The notes: generated by a model from the letters alone, not told the origin. Counted from the stretch's first letter, positions 7,987-18,312 are shown. The stretch: 64,000 nt of DNA from Micavibrio sp. (GCA_030824805.1 JAPJRC010000001.1:1-64000); one strand, 5' to 3'. A program made the numbers and translations.

Positions 7987-8715
7987 TTACTGCTTACGCT
8001 CGTCGGCAATCGTTTTTTGGATCACATCATAGGGAATGTAACCGCGGAAAATCTTCTCGTTGATCAGGAAGCCCGGCGTTCCCTGAATGCCCAGTTCCTG
8101 TGCGGTCTGGATGTGGGTTTTGATTTCTTCCTCGATCGCGGGATCATTCTTATCCTTGGCCAGCTTGTCGGCATCGAGGCCCGCATCTTCGGCCAGCTTT
8201 TTGAAGGTGGCTTCGTCCTTGCCGCCCTGATGATTCATAAGAGCCGTGTGGTAGGCAAAGTATTTATCCTGTTTTTTCGCGGCGAGAGACCATTTTGCGC
8301 TCTCGAGAGAGTCCGGCCCAAGAATAGGCATATCGTACAGGACAATTTTCACATTCTTGTCGTCTTTGAGAAGGCTCTGAATTTCTTCAAAAGCCTTTTT
8401 GCAGTAGCCGCAGTTATAATCGAAGAATTCGACAACTGTGACATCGCCGTCAGGATTGCCCGTAAAGGCGACATCTTTATCCTTCTTCAAAGTTTCCAGC
8501 AGAGCCTTGGCTTTTACGGCGGCTTCCTTGTTCGTTTCTTCTTCCTGCTTTGCCTGGAATTTGTTCACGCTCTCGATGAGCAATCCGCCATTTTCAAGGA
8601 TGTATTGGTGAACGAGCGCCTCAACTTCTTTTTTCTGTTCGGCGGTCATTTCGGCCTTGGCGGCTGTCGGCAGGACAAGAGCGGCCATCATCAGGGGAAG
8701 GGCAAAACGGTTCAC
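7987..8715 (-). CDS. DsbA-family periplasmic disulfide oxidoreductase
   Basis: A 242-residue protein with a signal peptide (cleavage after AKA, about residue 21), a helical N-terminal extension (about 22-80, EQKKEVEALVHQYI), and a DsbA-like thioredoxin fold. The active site is CGYC in FFDYNCGYCKKAF near residue 105, and the cis-Pro loop is IQGTPGFLIN. The extension is typical of Com1/BdbD-like proteins. Start is GTG at 8715, supported by AAGGAG eight bases upstream. It is the first gene of the tandem DsbA pair and lies just downstream of the M48 protease gene, with 89 bases between them. Confidence 0.92.
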   Translation of the reverse strand: MNRFALPLMMAALVLPTAAKAEMTAEQKKEVEALVHQYILENGGLLIESVNKFQAKQEEETNKEAAVKAKALLETLKKDKDVAFTGNPDGDVTVVEFFDYNCGYCKKAFEEIQSLLKDDKNVKIVLYDMPILGPDSLESAKWSLAAKKQDKYFAYHTALMNHQGGKDEATFKKLAEDAGLDADKLAKDKNDPAIEEEIKTHIQTAQELGIQGTPGFLINEKIFRGYIPYDVIQKTIADERKQ

Positions 8716-8804
8716 TGGGTAATCTCCTTAAAAGGGTAAAGTTCAATTTAATTCGGCACTTATACTATCTTACCTGATCGGGTTTGGGCAGGGCAAAAGA
8801 GCGG

Positions 8805-10169
8805 TTATTCTTCCCTGTCCCGTCCACCTTTCTGGGTTTGTACATAACTTAGGATATCGTTGGCGCGGATCCAGTCCGCAGAGCCGAATTTCAGCCCTTT
8901 AATCGCGGTGTTGGCTTGGTCTTTCGCATACTGGTATTTGCCCTGTAGAACGGCTTCTTCTGCAAGATGAAGTTTTGCGCGACTTTCGTCACCCATGCGT
9001 CCATAGGCTGTTGCCAGCAATCGGTGCACGCGGGTGGATTTGGCTTCGCTTTTCAACGCAATTTTCAGATTATCGATGGATTTCTGCAGCTTTGCCTTGT
9101 CGGTTCCGGCAGTCTCCAGCTGTGCATGGGCAAGGGATATGCGTATCAGGCCTGCATCCGGCTTTTCAGCGACGGCTTTCTCGTAGAAAGGTATGGCTTC
9201 TTTCAATCGTCCGAAGTCCATCAGCATCTGGCCCTTGAGTTCAAGATGGTATGGATTATCCGGCTCGGCCGCGATCAGCTGGTCCGCCAGTTTCAGCGCG
9301 CGGGGAACGTCATTGGTTCGATAGGCGGCAATCGCGCGTGCCGTAAGCGAGGGCAGCGAATTGTCGCGGTCGTCATAAATCCAGGCAACTTGGCCGGGGC
9401 GTATAAATCCTATCAATTTTGCCAGCATGATTTTGTGCTGCTGGTTCCACGAAGCGGGGTATGCCTTGTCCTTGTAGGGAGATTTGACGACACGCGCGTT
9501 GATAGATTCGATACGTGATCTTGTAAGGGGGTGGGACCGCACATATTCGGATTGGCGATCTGTCGATAGAAGCTCTTGTCCTTCAAGTTTGTGCATGAAG
9601 CTTTCAAGTCCCGTCGGATTGATCTGCGCGCCTTCCATATAACGCAAGGCGGCCTGGTCTGCGCTGGCTTCGAAGGTACGGGAGTAGGTCAGGAAACGGC
9701 GCTGCGCCATGGAGCTTGCGCCCGTACCAATGGCACCCGCAGCCCCGCCATCGCCTGTCGCTATGGCAGCGCCGACACCGAGTATCATCCCTAGAATGCT
9801 TTCATACGAAGCCTGTTCCATGGCTTCGCGCCCACGGACAAGATGCCCGCCGGTAATGTGGCCAAGTTCGTGTGCGGCAACGCCTATCACTTCCCCGGGG
9901 TTTTCCGTCTTCATCAGAAGACCGGTGTAAAGAAAGATATTAGACCCGCCGGCGACAAATGCGTTGATCTGGTCATCCTGAACGATCACGATTTTAACCT
10001 GGTCCGGGCTCATGCTCGCTGCGCTGAATACCGGCTTCAGCCATTCCTGCATATAGGCTTCTATTTCGGTGTCGCGGATAACGGCTTGCGCCGCCGCGGG
10101 TTTCGGCAGAATTGCTGCAGAAAGTATCAATGCCGAAAGCATCAGGCAGGATGTGCGCGAAAACATCAT
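8805..10169 (-). CDS. BepA-like M48 metalloprotease with TPR domain
   Basis: A 454-residue protein with a signal peptide (cleavage near AAAQA). The M48 protease domain has the zinc site HELGHITGGH near residue 110 and the third-ligand region FEASADQAALRYM near residue 170. The C-terminal half (about 270-450) is a series of TPR-like helix pairs. This is the architecture of BepA/YfgC, which in E. coli degrades or rescues stalled LptD and BAM clients in the periplasm. No Shine-Dalgarno site precedes the start. It is divergent from the small membrane protein gene at 10243. Confidence 0.93.
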   Translation of the reverse strand: MMFSRTSCLMLSALILSAAILPKPAAAQAVIRDTEIEAYMQEWLKPVFSAASMSPDQVKIVIVQDDQINAFVAGGSNIFLYTGLLMKTENPGEVIGVAAHELGHITGGHLVRGREAMEQASYESILGMILGVGAAIATGDGGAAGAIGTGASSMAQRRFLTYSRTFEASADQAALRYMEGAQINPTGLESFMHKLEGQELLSTDRQSEYVRSHPLTRSRIESINARVVKSPYKDKAYPASWNQQHKIMLAKLIGFIRPGQVAWIYDDRDNSLPSLTARAIAAYRTNDVPRALKLADQLIAAEPDNPYHLELKGQMLMDFGRLKEAIPFYEKAVAEKPDAGLIRISLAHAQLETAGTDKAKLQKSIDNLKIALKSEAKSTRVHRLLATAYGRMGDESRAKLHLAEEAVLQGKYQYAKDQANTAIKGLKFGSADWIRANDILSYVQTQKGGRDREE

Positions 10170-10242
10170 AGTAATATTTATGAAACCGAATTATGGTGAA
10201 ATCAGGGCTTACCGCCCGGGGAACCTTACCAAAAGCAAGAGT

Positions 10243-10605
10243 ATGAACATAGACTTAAACGCACAAACCATCCTTCCGTGGATCGATCTTTTGTGGGTGC
10301 CCGTGGCGCTGCTTACAATGGAGCGGGGGAAACGGCTTTTAACCTGCGGTTTTGTGCTGTCCTGCTCTTTGCTGCTGCGGCTTCAGGTGGAATTGCTGCA
10401 GCAGGTTGGATACCCATATGGGTTTTTCCGTCTTATGGATACGGGCATTTTCACCCGGGGTCTTATAACCTATGGCGGGTTTATAACATTGTTCTTGCTG
10501 CTGGCGTATTATTCCCCTGGATCCAACAAAAGCGTTCATATGGCTGCCTCTATAACCATTCTTATAGCGGCCTTTTGCGTTTCCTTCCTAATTATGGTTT
10601 TGTAG
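10243..10605 (+). CDS. Small integral membrane protein, unrecognised
   Basis: A 120-residue hydrophobic protein with about three or four membrane segments (about 15-30, 36-55, 75-92, 100-119). No family is recognised. I chose the ATG at 10243; the frame is open further upstream but that region is antisense to the M48 protease start. The stop lies four bases before the rlmE start, so the two genes are probably co-transcribed. A protein of this size and position may simply be a passenger; no function is proposed. Confidence 0.6.
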   Translation: MNIDLNAQTILPWIDLLWVPVALLTMERGKRLLTCGFVLSCSLLLRLQVELLQQVGYPYGFFRLMDTGIFTRGLITYGGFITLFLLLAYYSPGSNKSVHMAASITILIAAFCVSFLIMVL

Positions 10606-10609
10606 CGCC

Positions 10610-11254
10610 ATGAAGAAGATCAAAACCGCCAAAGGCCGGAAGATTTCCTCGATCAAATGGATCGAGCGTCAGCTTACGGATCCATACGTTCAAAAGGCCA
10701 AGAAGGAAGGCTATCGTTCGCGCGCGGCTTACAAGATCAAGGAAATCGACGAAAAAGCCAAAATACTCAAAAAGGGGCAGGTCGTGGTCGATCTTGGCGC
10801 CGCCCCCGGCGGCTGGTGTCAGGTTGCAATGGAAAAAGGTTGCAAGCATGTCGTCGCCATCGACCTGTTGCCGATCGATGAAATTCCGGGCGTTACATTC
10901 TTTCAGATGGATTTTATGGAGGACGATGCACCGCAAGTCCTTATCGATGCGCTTGGCGGTGAACAGGCCGATGTCGTGCTATCAGACATTGCGCACAATA
11001 CGACAGGTCACCAGAAAACGGACCACTATAAAATTATGGCGCTGGTCGAGGCTGCATATGATTTTGCCGTAGAGGTTTTAAAACCGAACGGCGCGTTCGT
11101 GGCAAAAGTTTTCCAAGGCGGCACCGAAGGCGAACTTCTGACGCGTATGAAAAAGGATTTCAAGACCGTCAAGCATATAAAGCCGCCCGCATCACGCAAA
11201 GAGTCGCCGGAAACGTTTGTTGTCGCCCAAGGGTTCCGTGCGGCCAAGGCTTAG
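10610..11254 (+). CDS. rlmE: 23S rRNA 2'-O-methyltransferase RlmE (FtsJ)
   Basis: A 214-residue Rossmann-fold methyltransferase. Features are the substrate-binding region YRSRAAYKIKEID (about 36-48) with the catalytic Lys, the SAM motif VVDLGAAPGGW (about 60-70), the catalytic Asp in LSDIAHNTTG near residue 127, and PNGAFVAKVFQG with the second catalytic Lys near residue 168. It methylates the 2'-O of U2552 in the 23S A-loop. Length is typical. There is no Shine-Dalgarno sequence before the ATG, so translation probably continues from the gene just upstream. The stop overlaps the convergent stop of the 581-residue gene by four bases. Confidence 0.96.
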   Translation: MKKIKTAKGRKISSIKWIERQLTDPYVQKAKKEGYRSRAAYKIKEIDEKAKILKKGQVVVDLGAAPGGWCQVAMEKGCKHVVAIDLLPIDEIPGVTFFQMDFMEDDAPQVLIDALGGEQADVVLSDIAHNTTGHQKTDHYKIMALVEAAYDFAVEVLKPNGAFVAKVFQGGTEGELLTRMKKDFKTVKHIKPPASRKESPETFVVAQGFRAAKA

Positions 11255-12996
11255 GCTGCGGTCAATCCCGGCCTGCTCTGCTGTTTAACGACAGGTCCCG
11301 GATTGCGTATGCGTTTGACCAGCCATTGCGTGTCATCTTCGAAATACCATTCGCATGCTATTCTTTCCGCTGGATCCTTTGCGAGCGGAAAGTGCGACTG
11401 CGGGGTAAGATTTGCACCGCTCAAACTAAGAATGACATCCGTAATCTTATAGGCATCGTAATCTTCATCCGCAAAGCGTACGGCCATGTTTTCCGTTAAA
11501 ATGGCCAGAAGCTCGGAATCAATATTCGGGTCTTTTGATTCCCAGCCATCGATGACCAACTGGTCACGTTCCCCGCGCCAAGCCCAGCTATGGGCTTTGA
11601 TATCGTCGTTTTGGGTGATGACATAGTAACCATGCTTGCGCGTTTTCAATGAAAGTTGGACGGTTTCCTGAAAGTGATCGCCGATTTTTTCACAGCATTT
11701 TGTGTAATATCCCAGAAACATGATGCGGGGATCGTCATGGGACAATTTTTTAACTTTATAGCCCGGGAGTCCGTATTGTGTGCATTCCATATCGACATCC
11801 GGGATACGTTGAGACGGGTGGGGGTCTGTTTTAATACGGTTGGCCCATAGTTCCGTAGCGTCCGGTATGACATCAGAACGCACGCGCCAGATATAGCAGA
11901 GTTCTGAAACGCCTTTGACTGCATCGTCTTTGGGGAAACATTTGTTCCATATCGCATTGCGTGTATCGCGCAGACTGATTTCACCATTCGGGCCGCGCAA
12001 AGGCTCCGGAAATTGCCGCGCGAAGTGCACGGAATAAAAGACGGCAGGGCCGAATTTTATCAAAGCATCGCCCCACGCATGCCATTTTACATGTTTGGTG
12101 AACGGCGGGTCGATCTGGTTCATCATATGCGTGATCGGCGCGGTGCTCTCCATCCCCCATTTATCCATGAATTGCAGCACGCGCTCCGGTGTTTGCAAGA
12201 GCATGGCGGCTACAAACGCTGTCTGGTTGCGCTTTCTTATATTTGGTTGCTCGTCTGCCAGATATTCGCGGATCGCCATATAAGGCGTTAAACGGAAGCC
12301 GATATTTTGCCAGTCCTCCAGACCCGTAAGCGCATCGGACGGTATGTCTTCATTGCTACGGCGGTGATCTTTGAAAAGCTTCATAAAGGCCTGATAGCTT
12401 TTGTGCGTGAGATCGCTGGTGGTTCTTTGTATGTCGGGCGTGATACTGCCTATCTCGTCATCGGTCATTATCTGGATGGTTTCATAAACCAAATGATATT
12501 GGCTGCTTTCCAAGCCTGTCCGCATGGCTGTGCCGATCGCCTGAGATCGATTTTCGCAGTGTTCGATGGCCAGATGGCACAAATGGGTATGGCCGTTCTT
12601 CGCCGCATGTTTTACCAGCTCTATTTTATTCTTGTCGTTCATGGTGGCGATAAGATCGAGAGCCTCAAATTTATGCACCAATCCGAATTCCAGAATGCGG
12701 CTGATATCCGGCTTAACAAAATGATTGGGATTAAGGCGGGAACTGACTTCTTCGAATGTGGGCTGGTGGGACGCCGCACGCCGGTTTTGTGTAAATAACT
12801 GCCGAAGCGGAATTTGATGTTTTTCAGCGTATAAAACTGCGTCGATCAGGAGTTTTTCAGACAGGTTTTTGCCGGCCTTTTCAAAATCCAGTGCCAGAGA
12901 CGGCAGGATCGAGCGAAGGGGTGCAACGTCCATTTGGTGTTCTTCTTCCAGAACAACCAATGCGTTTTTAGCGATATCAATTGCTTCGCGGGACAT
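11251..12996 (-). CDS. Unrecognised 581-residue protein with an LGxxTxCC motif domain
   Basis: No family could be named. Residues 1-400 are mainly helical and look like irregular helical repeats (for example segments around 100-150, with His/Cys clusters). Residues of about 408-540 look like a separate globular domain: LPGYKVKKL (410-418), DDPRIMFLGYYTKCC (421-435), IGD (438-440), AHSWAWRGE (468-476) and VIDGWES (481-487). I recall similar LGxxTxCC...G...SWxWR...D arrangements in uncharacterised proteins of intracellular or predatory bacteria, but cannot verify this here. No signal peptide or membrane segment is visible. It stands alone between rlmE and guaB. Confidence 0.85.
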   Translation of the reverse strand: MSREAIDIAKNALVVLEEEHQMDVAPLRSILPSLALDFEKAGKNLSEKLLIDAVLYAEKHQIPLRQLFTQNRRAASHQPTFEEVSSRLNPNHFVKPDISRILEFGLVHKFEALDLIATMNDKNKIELVKHAAKNGHTHLCHLAIEHCENRSQAIGTAMRTGLESSQYHLVYETIQIMTDDEIGSITPDIQRTTSDLTHKSYQAFMKLFKDHRRSNEDIPSDALTGLEDWQNIGFRLTPYMAIREYLADEQPNIRKRNQTAFVAAMLLQTPERVLQFMDKWGMESTAPITHMMNQIDPPFTKHVKWHAWGDALIKFGPAVFYSVHFARQFPEPLRGPNGEISLRDTRNAIWNKCFPKDDAVKGVSELCYIWRVRSDVIPDATELWANRIKTDPHPSQRIPDVDMECTQYGLPGYKVKKLSHDDPRIMFLGYYTKCCEKIGDHFQETVQLSLKTRKHGYYVITQNDDIKAHSWAWRGERDQLVIDGWESKDPNIDSELLAILTENMAVRFADEDYDAYKITDVILSLSGANLTPQSHFPLAKDPAERIACEWYFEDDTQWLVKRIRNPGPVVKQQSRPGLTAA

Positions 12997-13067
12997 AGAA
13001 AACTCTTTTATAACCCTCTGCTAATCTTGGCTTACCATAAAAAATTACAAAACCAAGCGGTTTTTTG

Positions 13068-13095
13068 TTTACTTTTTGGGCGGGCAGCTTATATA
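13068..13095 (+). promoter_or_regulatory. Putative sigma-70 promoter of guaB
   Basis: TTTACT at 13068-13073 and TATATA at 13090-13095 are separated by 16 bases and lie 43 bases before the guaB ATG. This is the only promoter-like pair seen in the 141 bases between the divergent guaB and the 581-residue gene. Found by eye only. Confidence 0.45.
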
Positions 13096-13116
13096 TGCCC
13101 TGCAAACAACGCATAA

Positions 13117-14801
<1,685 letters not shown>

Positions 14802-14858
14802 AGGTCTTGTTCCCTTTGTAACTGTTTTCCGGGCTTAGAATAAACTGATTTGAATCTT

Positions 14859-15401
14859 ATGACCATAACCATACGCGCAGCGACAACAGAAGATATACCA
14901 ACGATTGCCACGCTCCATATCGAAGGCTGGAAGGGAGCGTATGGGGGCATAGTCGATCAGGGGTATCTGGACGGTTTATCCGTAGAGAAACGTATTGTTG
15001 ACTGGACGGGCTGGATGGCCGCCGGGGAAAGCGATGTGTTTCTTGCGGAAGACGGTGCCAAAGCGGCCGGTTTCGTAGTGACGGGCCGTACTAAAACGCC
15101 GCCTCCCGGATCATCCCCGATACGTCCCAGCCATTCCGGCGAAATATATGCGCTATATCTGCATCCCGATTACTGGCGTAAGGGGATTGGCATGATGCTG
15201 ATCAAACATGCTGCCCGCCACCTTAAAGACAAGAAACATTCTGCCATATGTCTGTGGGTTCTGGATGCCAATACGCGTGCGAAATCCTTTTACGAAAAGA
15301 TGGGCGGCCAAAAGCTTGGTGGCAAAATGATCGAAATAGGTCCTTCTAATCTTAAGGAAATTTGTTACGGTTGGCGGGACACCACCAATCTCCGCGCTTA
15401 G
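14859..15401 (+). CDS. GNAT-family N-acetyltransferase
   Basis: A 180-residue GCN5-type acetyltransferase. The N-terminal strand ITIRAATTEDIPTIA, the central EIYALYLHPDYWRKGIGMML motif (acetyl-CoA-binding loop RKGIG near residue 107), and the C-terminal ANTRAKSFYEKMGG are diagnostic. The substrate cannot be told; the layout resembles the large group of small-molecule or protein N-terminal acetylases. I chose the ATG at 14859 (MTITIR). It is divergent from the small membrane protein gene and appears to be monocistronic. Confidence 0.9.
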   Translation: MTITIRAATTEDIPTIATLHIEGWKGAYGGIVDQGYLDGLSVEKRIVDWTGWMAAGESDVFLAEDGAKAAGFVVTGRTKTPPPGSSPIRPSHSGEIYALYLHPDYWRKGIGMMLIKHAARHLKDKKHSAICLWVLDANTRAKSFYEKMGGQKLGGKMIEIGPSNLKEICYGWRDTTNLRA

Positions 15402-15513
15402 CAAAGGGCGAATATCGCCGCATGCAATTTTCGACATTTCTTGATTCCATTTTGTTCAAAGACATACTTCTTTGGCACGGCAATCATGCCGTCTTACCAA
15501 AGAGGATTTAGAA

Positions 15514-15795
15514 ATGACCAAATATGCCCTTATGCTGGCAGCAGCCGGTTTTCTGATTGCAACACCTACAATTGTTAAGGCTGAACCCCATGCAGAAGAC
15601 ACCCACGCCGCCCATGAAACCCATGGTGAAGCAGAAAAACATGTGACGCTGGAAGATGGTACAAAGGTCTCGGTAGAGGGGGATTCCGTCTTCGTTGTGG
15701 CGGCCGATGGCACAAAGACACCTGCCCCGGACGGTGAACACAAAGACACCGACGGTCATGTGTGGAAGGTTCACGGCGGCAAGCTGGAAAAATAA
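15514..15795 (+). CDS. Small secreted His-rich protein
   Basis: A 93-residue protein with a signal peptide (MTKYALMLAAAG..., cleavage near VKA, residue 23). The mature part begins with many histidines and acidic residues (HAEDTHAAHETHGEAEKH) and continues with a short beta-rich stretch (VTLEDGTKVSVEGDSVFVV) and DTDGHVWKVHGG. The His pattern suggests metal binding, perhaps Cu, Zn or Ni (inference). I chose the ATG at 15514, with GAGGA upstream. Its leader is almost the same as that of the small secreted protein at 15953, so the two are probably duplicates with diverged mature parts. Confidence 0.75.
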   Translation: MTKYALMLAAAGFLIATPTIVKAEPHAEDTHAAHETHGEAEKHVTLEDGTKVSVEGDSVFVVAADGTKTPAPDGEHKDTDGHVWKVHGGKLEK

Positions 15796-15810
15796 TCTTT
15801 GTTTCAGAGG

Positions 15811-15853
15811 CAAGGGGTAGCGGAATATTGTTTCGCCGCCCCTTGTTATTTTT
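15811..15853 (+). terminator. Intrinsic terminator after the His-rich secreted protein gene
   Basis: CAAGGGG at 15811-15817 pairs with CCCCTTG at 15839-15845, with further partial pairing inside, and is followed by TTATTTTT. It lies 16 bases after the stop codon. Confidence 0.65.
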
Positions 15854-15952
15854 CGGTAAAAATTGCGCGGTTGTGTTGATTTTATGAGAAAGCATGGGCA
15901 TAGTGGGAGCGCTTAGACATAAGCGCTAAAGACACACATCCTCGGAGAAATT

Positions 15953-16159
15953 ATGAATAAATATGTCCTTATGCTGGCCGCCGCCGCTTTGATCGCCGCC
16001 GCTCCTGCTTATTATGCATTTCAAGCGCAGGCTGAAGAGCCATCTGCCGCTGAGGCCGCCGCCGCGGAACAAGAACAATCTGCGCCCGATGTTAATGCCC
16101 AGGAACCGGCCGCCGGCGAACAGGCTCCGGCTTCGGATGCGCCCGCCCAAGCGGAATAG
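15953..16159 (+). CDS. Small secreted Ala/Glu-rich protein
   Basis: A 68-residue protein: signal peptide MNKYVLMLAAAALIAAA... with cleavage near AQA (residue 27), then about 40 residues made almost only of Ala, Glu, Pro, Gln and Asp. The mature part looks disordered. The leader is closely similar to that of the gene at 15514, both in protein and in DNA, with mostly third-position changes. CGGAG lies upstream of the ATG. A clear intrinsic terminator follows. Function unknown; a pure secreted acidic peptide of this kind may act as a linker, spacer or metal buffer, but this is a guess. Confidence 0.65.
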   Translation: MNKYVLMLAAAALIAAAPAYYAFQAQAEEPSAAEAAAAEQEQSAPDVNAQEPAAGEQAPASDAPAQAE

Positions 16160-16180
16160 TATCTTTCCCGGTCTTTTAAG

Positions 16181-16206
16181 AACCCGCCATAGGCGGGTTT
16201 TTTCAT
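16181..16206 (+). terminator. Intrinsic terminator
   Basis: AACCCGCC (16181-16188), a three-base loop, GGCGGGTT (16192-16199) and a T run. It lies 21 bases after the stop of the small secreted protein gene and isolates it from the methyltransferase gene. Confidence 0.9.
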
Positions 16207-16256
16207 TGTAAAAAAGTTTCCCATTTTTCTTCAAAACAGGTTAAACCCTTGCCAGC

Positions 16257-17558
16257 ATGAGAGAAGCCGCCCGTATCAGTTCAGCCATAGATCTGCTAGC
16301 CCGCATCAATGCGGGGCGCATCCCTATGGACAACACCATACGGGATTTTATGGCCGCGCGCCGCTTTATCGGTTCCAAGGACCGCACTTCTATTGTCGAA
16401 CGCGTTTACCGGATAGTGCGTGCCCATGCACGGCTTGGCTGGTGGATCGGACAGGGCAATATTCAAGATACATCCCGCGCACGCGTTCTTGCCGACCTGA
16501 TGCTCAACGAGCAGGCCACGGAAGAAGAACTGCAGCAAATTTTTACAGGTGAGAAGCATCAAGCCGATCCGTTGGATGATAGCGAACTGGCTTTCGCGGA
16601 ATTTCTTTACGGGAAAAATCTTAACGATCCTGCAATGCCAGTCACGGTACGCAGCGAATGTCCCGATTGGGCTGCAGAAAAGTTGCAAGCCTTGTTTGGT
16701 GATGATTTTGAGCCCCATCTTACCGCGATGATTGATCCGGCTCCGCTGGATCTTCGCGTCAACACTGTGAAAGGTACGGTGGATGAAGCGCTTGAGTCTT
16801 TGAAAAAAGATAAGGTGCGCGTCTCGAAAACGCCTTATTCGCCCGTTGCTCTTCGCGTCGACGGCAAACCGTTTATGAGCGATACAAAGGCCTTTCGCTC
16901 TGGTCTGGTGGAGATACAGGATGAGGGCTCGCAAATGATCGGCCTTGTAAGCGGCGCGAAGCCGGGCATGCGAGTGCTTGATTTCTGTGCGGGCGGCGGC
17001 GGCAAAACCTTGATCCTCGCAGCCATGATGAAAAACAAAGGCAATATCGTTGCCATGGACAACGATGCCAGACGCCTTGAAAAGGGGCGTCCCCGTTATA
17101 AAAAAGCGGGAGTTCACAATGTGGAACTCCGCAGTCTTTCCGAAGAGCAAAACCGCAAATGGCTCCGCCGCCAAAAGGGTGCGATGGATGTTGTTTTGGT
17201 AGACGCACCCTGCTCATCTTCGGGCACTTGGCGCCGTAATCCGGATCTACGCTGGAAATGGTATGGCCCTGCTCTGGAGGAAATTATGACCATGCAATCC
17301 GAAATTCTGGACCGCGTGGCAGACAAGGTGAAGCCGGGTGGGCGGCTGGTTTACGCGACATGCTCGCTTTTCCCCGAGGAGAACGAGCTGCAGGTAGAGG
17401 GCTTTTTAACGCGCCACCCGGACTATAAAGTGTTGCCCTTGCCGGAAGCGCTGGACGCTGGCCAGACCCCTCCCAACGAAGGGCCTTACCTGCGCCTTTT
17501 CCCCAAAGACCATGCTACAGACGGATTCTTTGCCGCTGTACTTGTAAAATCCGTCTGA
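16257..17558 (+). CDS. RsmB/NOP-family rRNA (cytosine-5) methyltransferase
   Basis: A 433-residue protein. The N-terminal part (1-140) resembles the NusB-like region of RsmB proteins, and residues of about 220-430 form the SAM methyltransferase domain. Visible motifs are VLDFCAGGGGKTLILA (SAM loop, about 240), VDAPCSSSGTWRRNPDLRWK with the catalytic-release Cys near residue 318, and ATCSLFPEENE with the nucleophile Cys near residue 368. It should methylate C5 of a cytosine in 16S rRNA; RsmB-like specificity is likely but not certain. No Shine-Dalgarno site precedes the ATG. Confidence 0.92.
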   Translation: MREAARISSAIDLLARINAGRIPMDNTIRDFMAARRFIGSKDRTSIVERVYRIVRAHARLGWWIGQGNIQDTSRARVLADLMLNEQATEEELQQIFTGEKHQADPLDDSELAFAEFLYGKNLNDPAMPVTVRSECPDWAAEKLQALFGDDFEPHLTAMIDPAPLDLRVNTVKGTVDEALESLKKDKVRVSKTPYSPVALRVDGKPFMSDTKAFRSGLVEIQDEGSQMIGLVSGAKPGMRVLDFCAGGGGKTLILAAMMKNKGNIVAMDNDARRLEKGRPRYKKAGVHNVELRSLSEEQNRKWLRRQKGAMDVVLVDAPCSSSGTWRRNPDLRWKWYGPALEEIMTMQSEILDRVADKVKPGGRLVYATCSLFPEENELQVEGFLTRHPDYKVLPLPEALDAGQTPPNEGPYLRLFPKDHATDGFFAAVLVKSV

Positions 17559-17568
17559 TTAATTTTAC

Positions 17569-17598
17569 TTGACAAGCTTTCCTATTGCCATCTAACCA
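17569..17598 (+). promoter_or_regulatory. Putative sigma-70 promoter before the pentapeptide gene
   Basis: A perfect TTGACA (17569-17574) is followed after 18 bases by TAACCA (17593-17598), a weak -10. It lies between the methyltransferase stop and the pentapeptide repeat gene. Confidence 0.35.
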
Positions 17599-17622
17599 TA
17601 AATAAGTTGGCATTAAACATCT

Positions 17623-18312
17623 ATGTGGGGAAGTATGATTATTAAGTCACTATCAGGCACTAAAATTTATGAATCCAATGAGCGGACAATTCGTTCTGCC
17701 CTTGAAGAAGGGGCGGCGAAAGGGATTGACTTTTCCTATGCGGACTTCAGGGGTGCGCAATTGCGTGGTGCATCTCTTGATGGAATTGTGGCGCCGAAGG
17801 CAAGTTTTTGGGCTGCTGATCTTTCGGGTGCCGATGTAGGGCTTGCCGATTTGCGAGGCGCGGATTTGCGTTGTGCTATTCTTAAGGATGCCTGCCTCGC
17901 TGAAAGCGATTTGACGGGGGCTGACTTTATGGGTTCGTATTTCTCGGGGACGCTAATCGAGGGGGCCACCCTGGATAACATCCGCGTTTCCTGCCCCAGC
18001 TTTTGGGATCTTGATCTATCAGCCCCGTGCTCAATAGACAAAGCGGTTTATGTGCATAAGGGAGAGCAGGAGATCGCCATCAGTGCTTCCCGATTGGTAA
18101 TAGACGGCGGCGGTGAGCGCATCGTGATTAACGACAAAACCTGTTTGTGGCGGGGTAATCTTTACAGCATAGAACACAACAAAATCCCTTTTGCATTGGT
18201 AAAAAAAGCGGGCATTACGGCTGATAAGCTTGCGAGAATCGTAAACGCGAACGCATTGCATAATGCAAAAACACCTACCCAGAAGAGTAAAAAATTAGAA
18301 AATCTTATTTAA
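17623..18312 (+). CDS. Pentapeptide-repeat protein
   Basis: A 229-residue protein. Residues of about 35-120 contain tandem A(D/N)LxX-type pentapeptides such as ADFRGAQLRGASL, ADLSGADVGLADLRGADL and SDLTGADFMGS, which fold into a right-handed quadrilateral beta helix. The last 100 residues are not repeat and include a beta-rich stretch followed by a basic helix. Members range from DNA mimics to structural proteins, so function is open. The ATG at 17635 is an alternative start; its GGGGAAG is too close to be a normal ribosome site. It begins a patch with lower GC than the neighbours. Confidence 0.85.
   Translation: MWGSMIIKSLSGTKIYESNERTIRSALEEGAAKGIDFSYADFRGAQLRGASLDGIVAPKASFWAADLSGADVGLADLRGADLRCAILKDACLAESDLTGADFMGSYFSGTLIEGATLDNIRVSCPSFWDLDLSAPCSIDKAVYVHKGEQEIAISASRLVIDGGGERIVINDKTCLWRGNLYSIEHNKIPFALVKKAGITADKLARIVNANALHNAKTPTQKSKKLENLI

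Noticed and set aside
16296..17174. A 292-codon minus-strand frame in the RsmB-type methyltransferase gene
   Set aside because: Antisense shadow; the plus-strand gene has all catalytic motifs.
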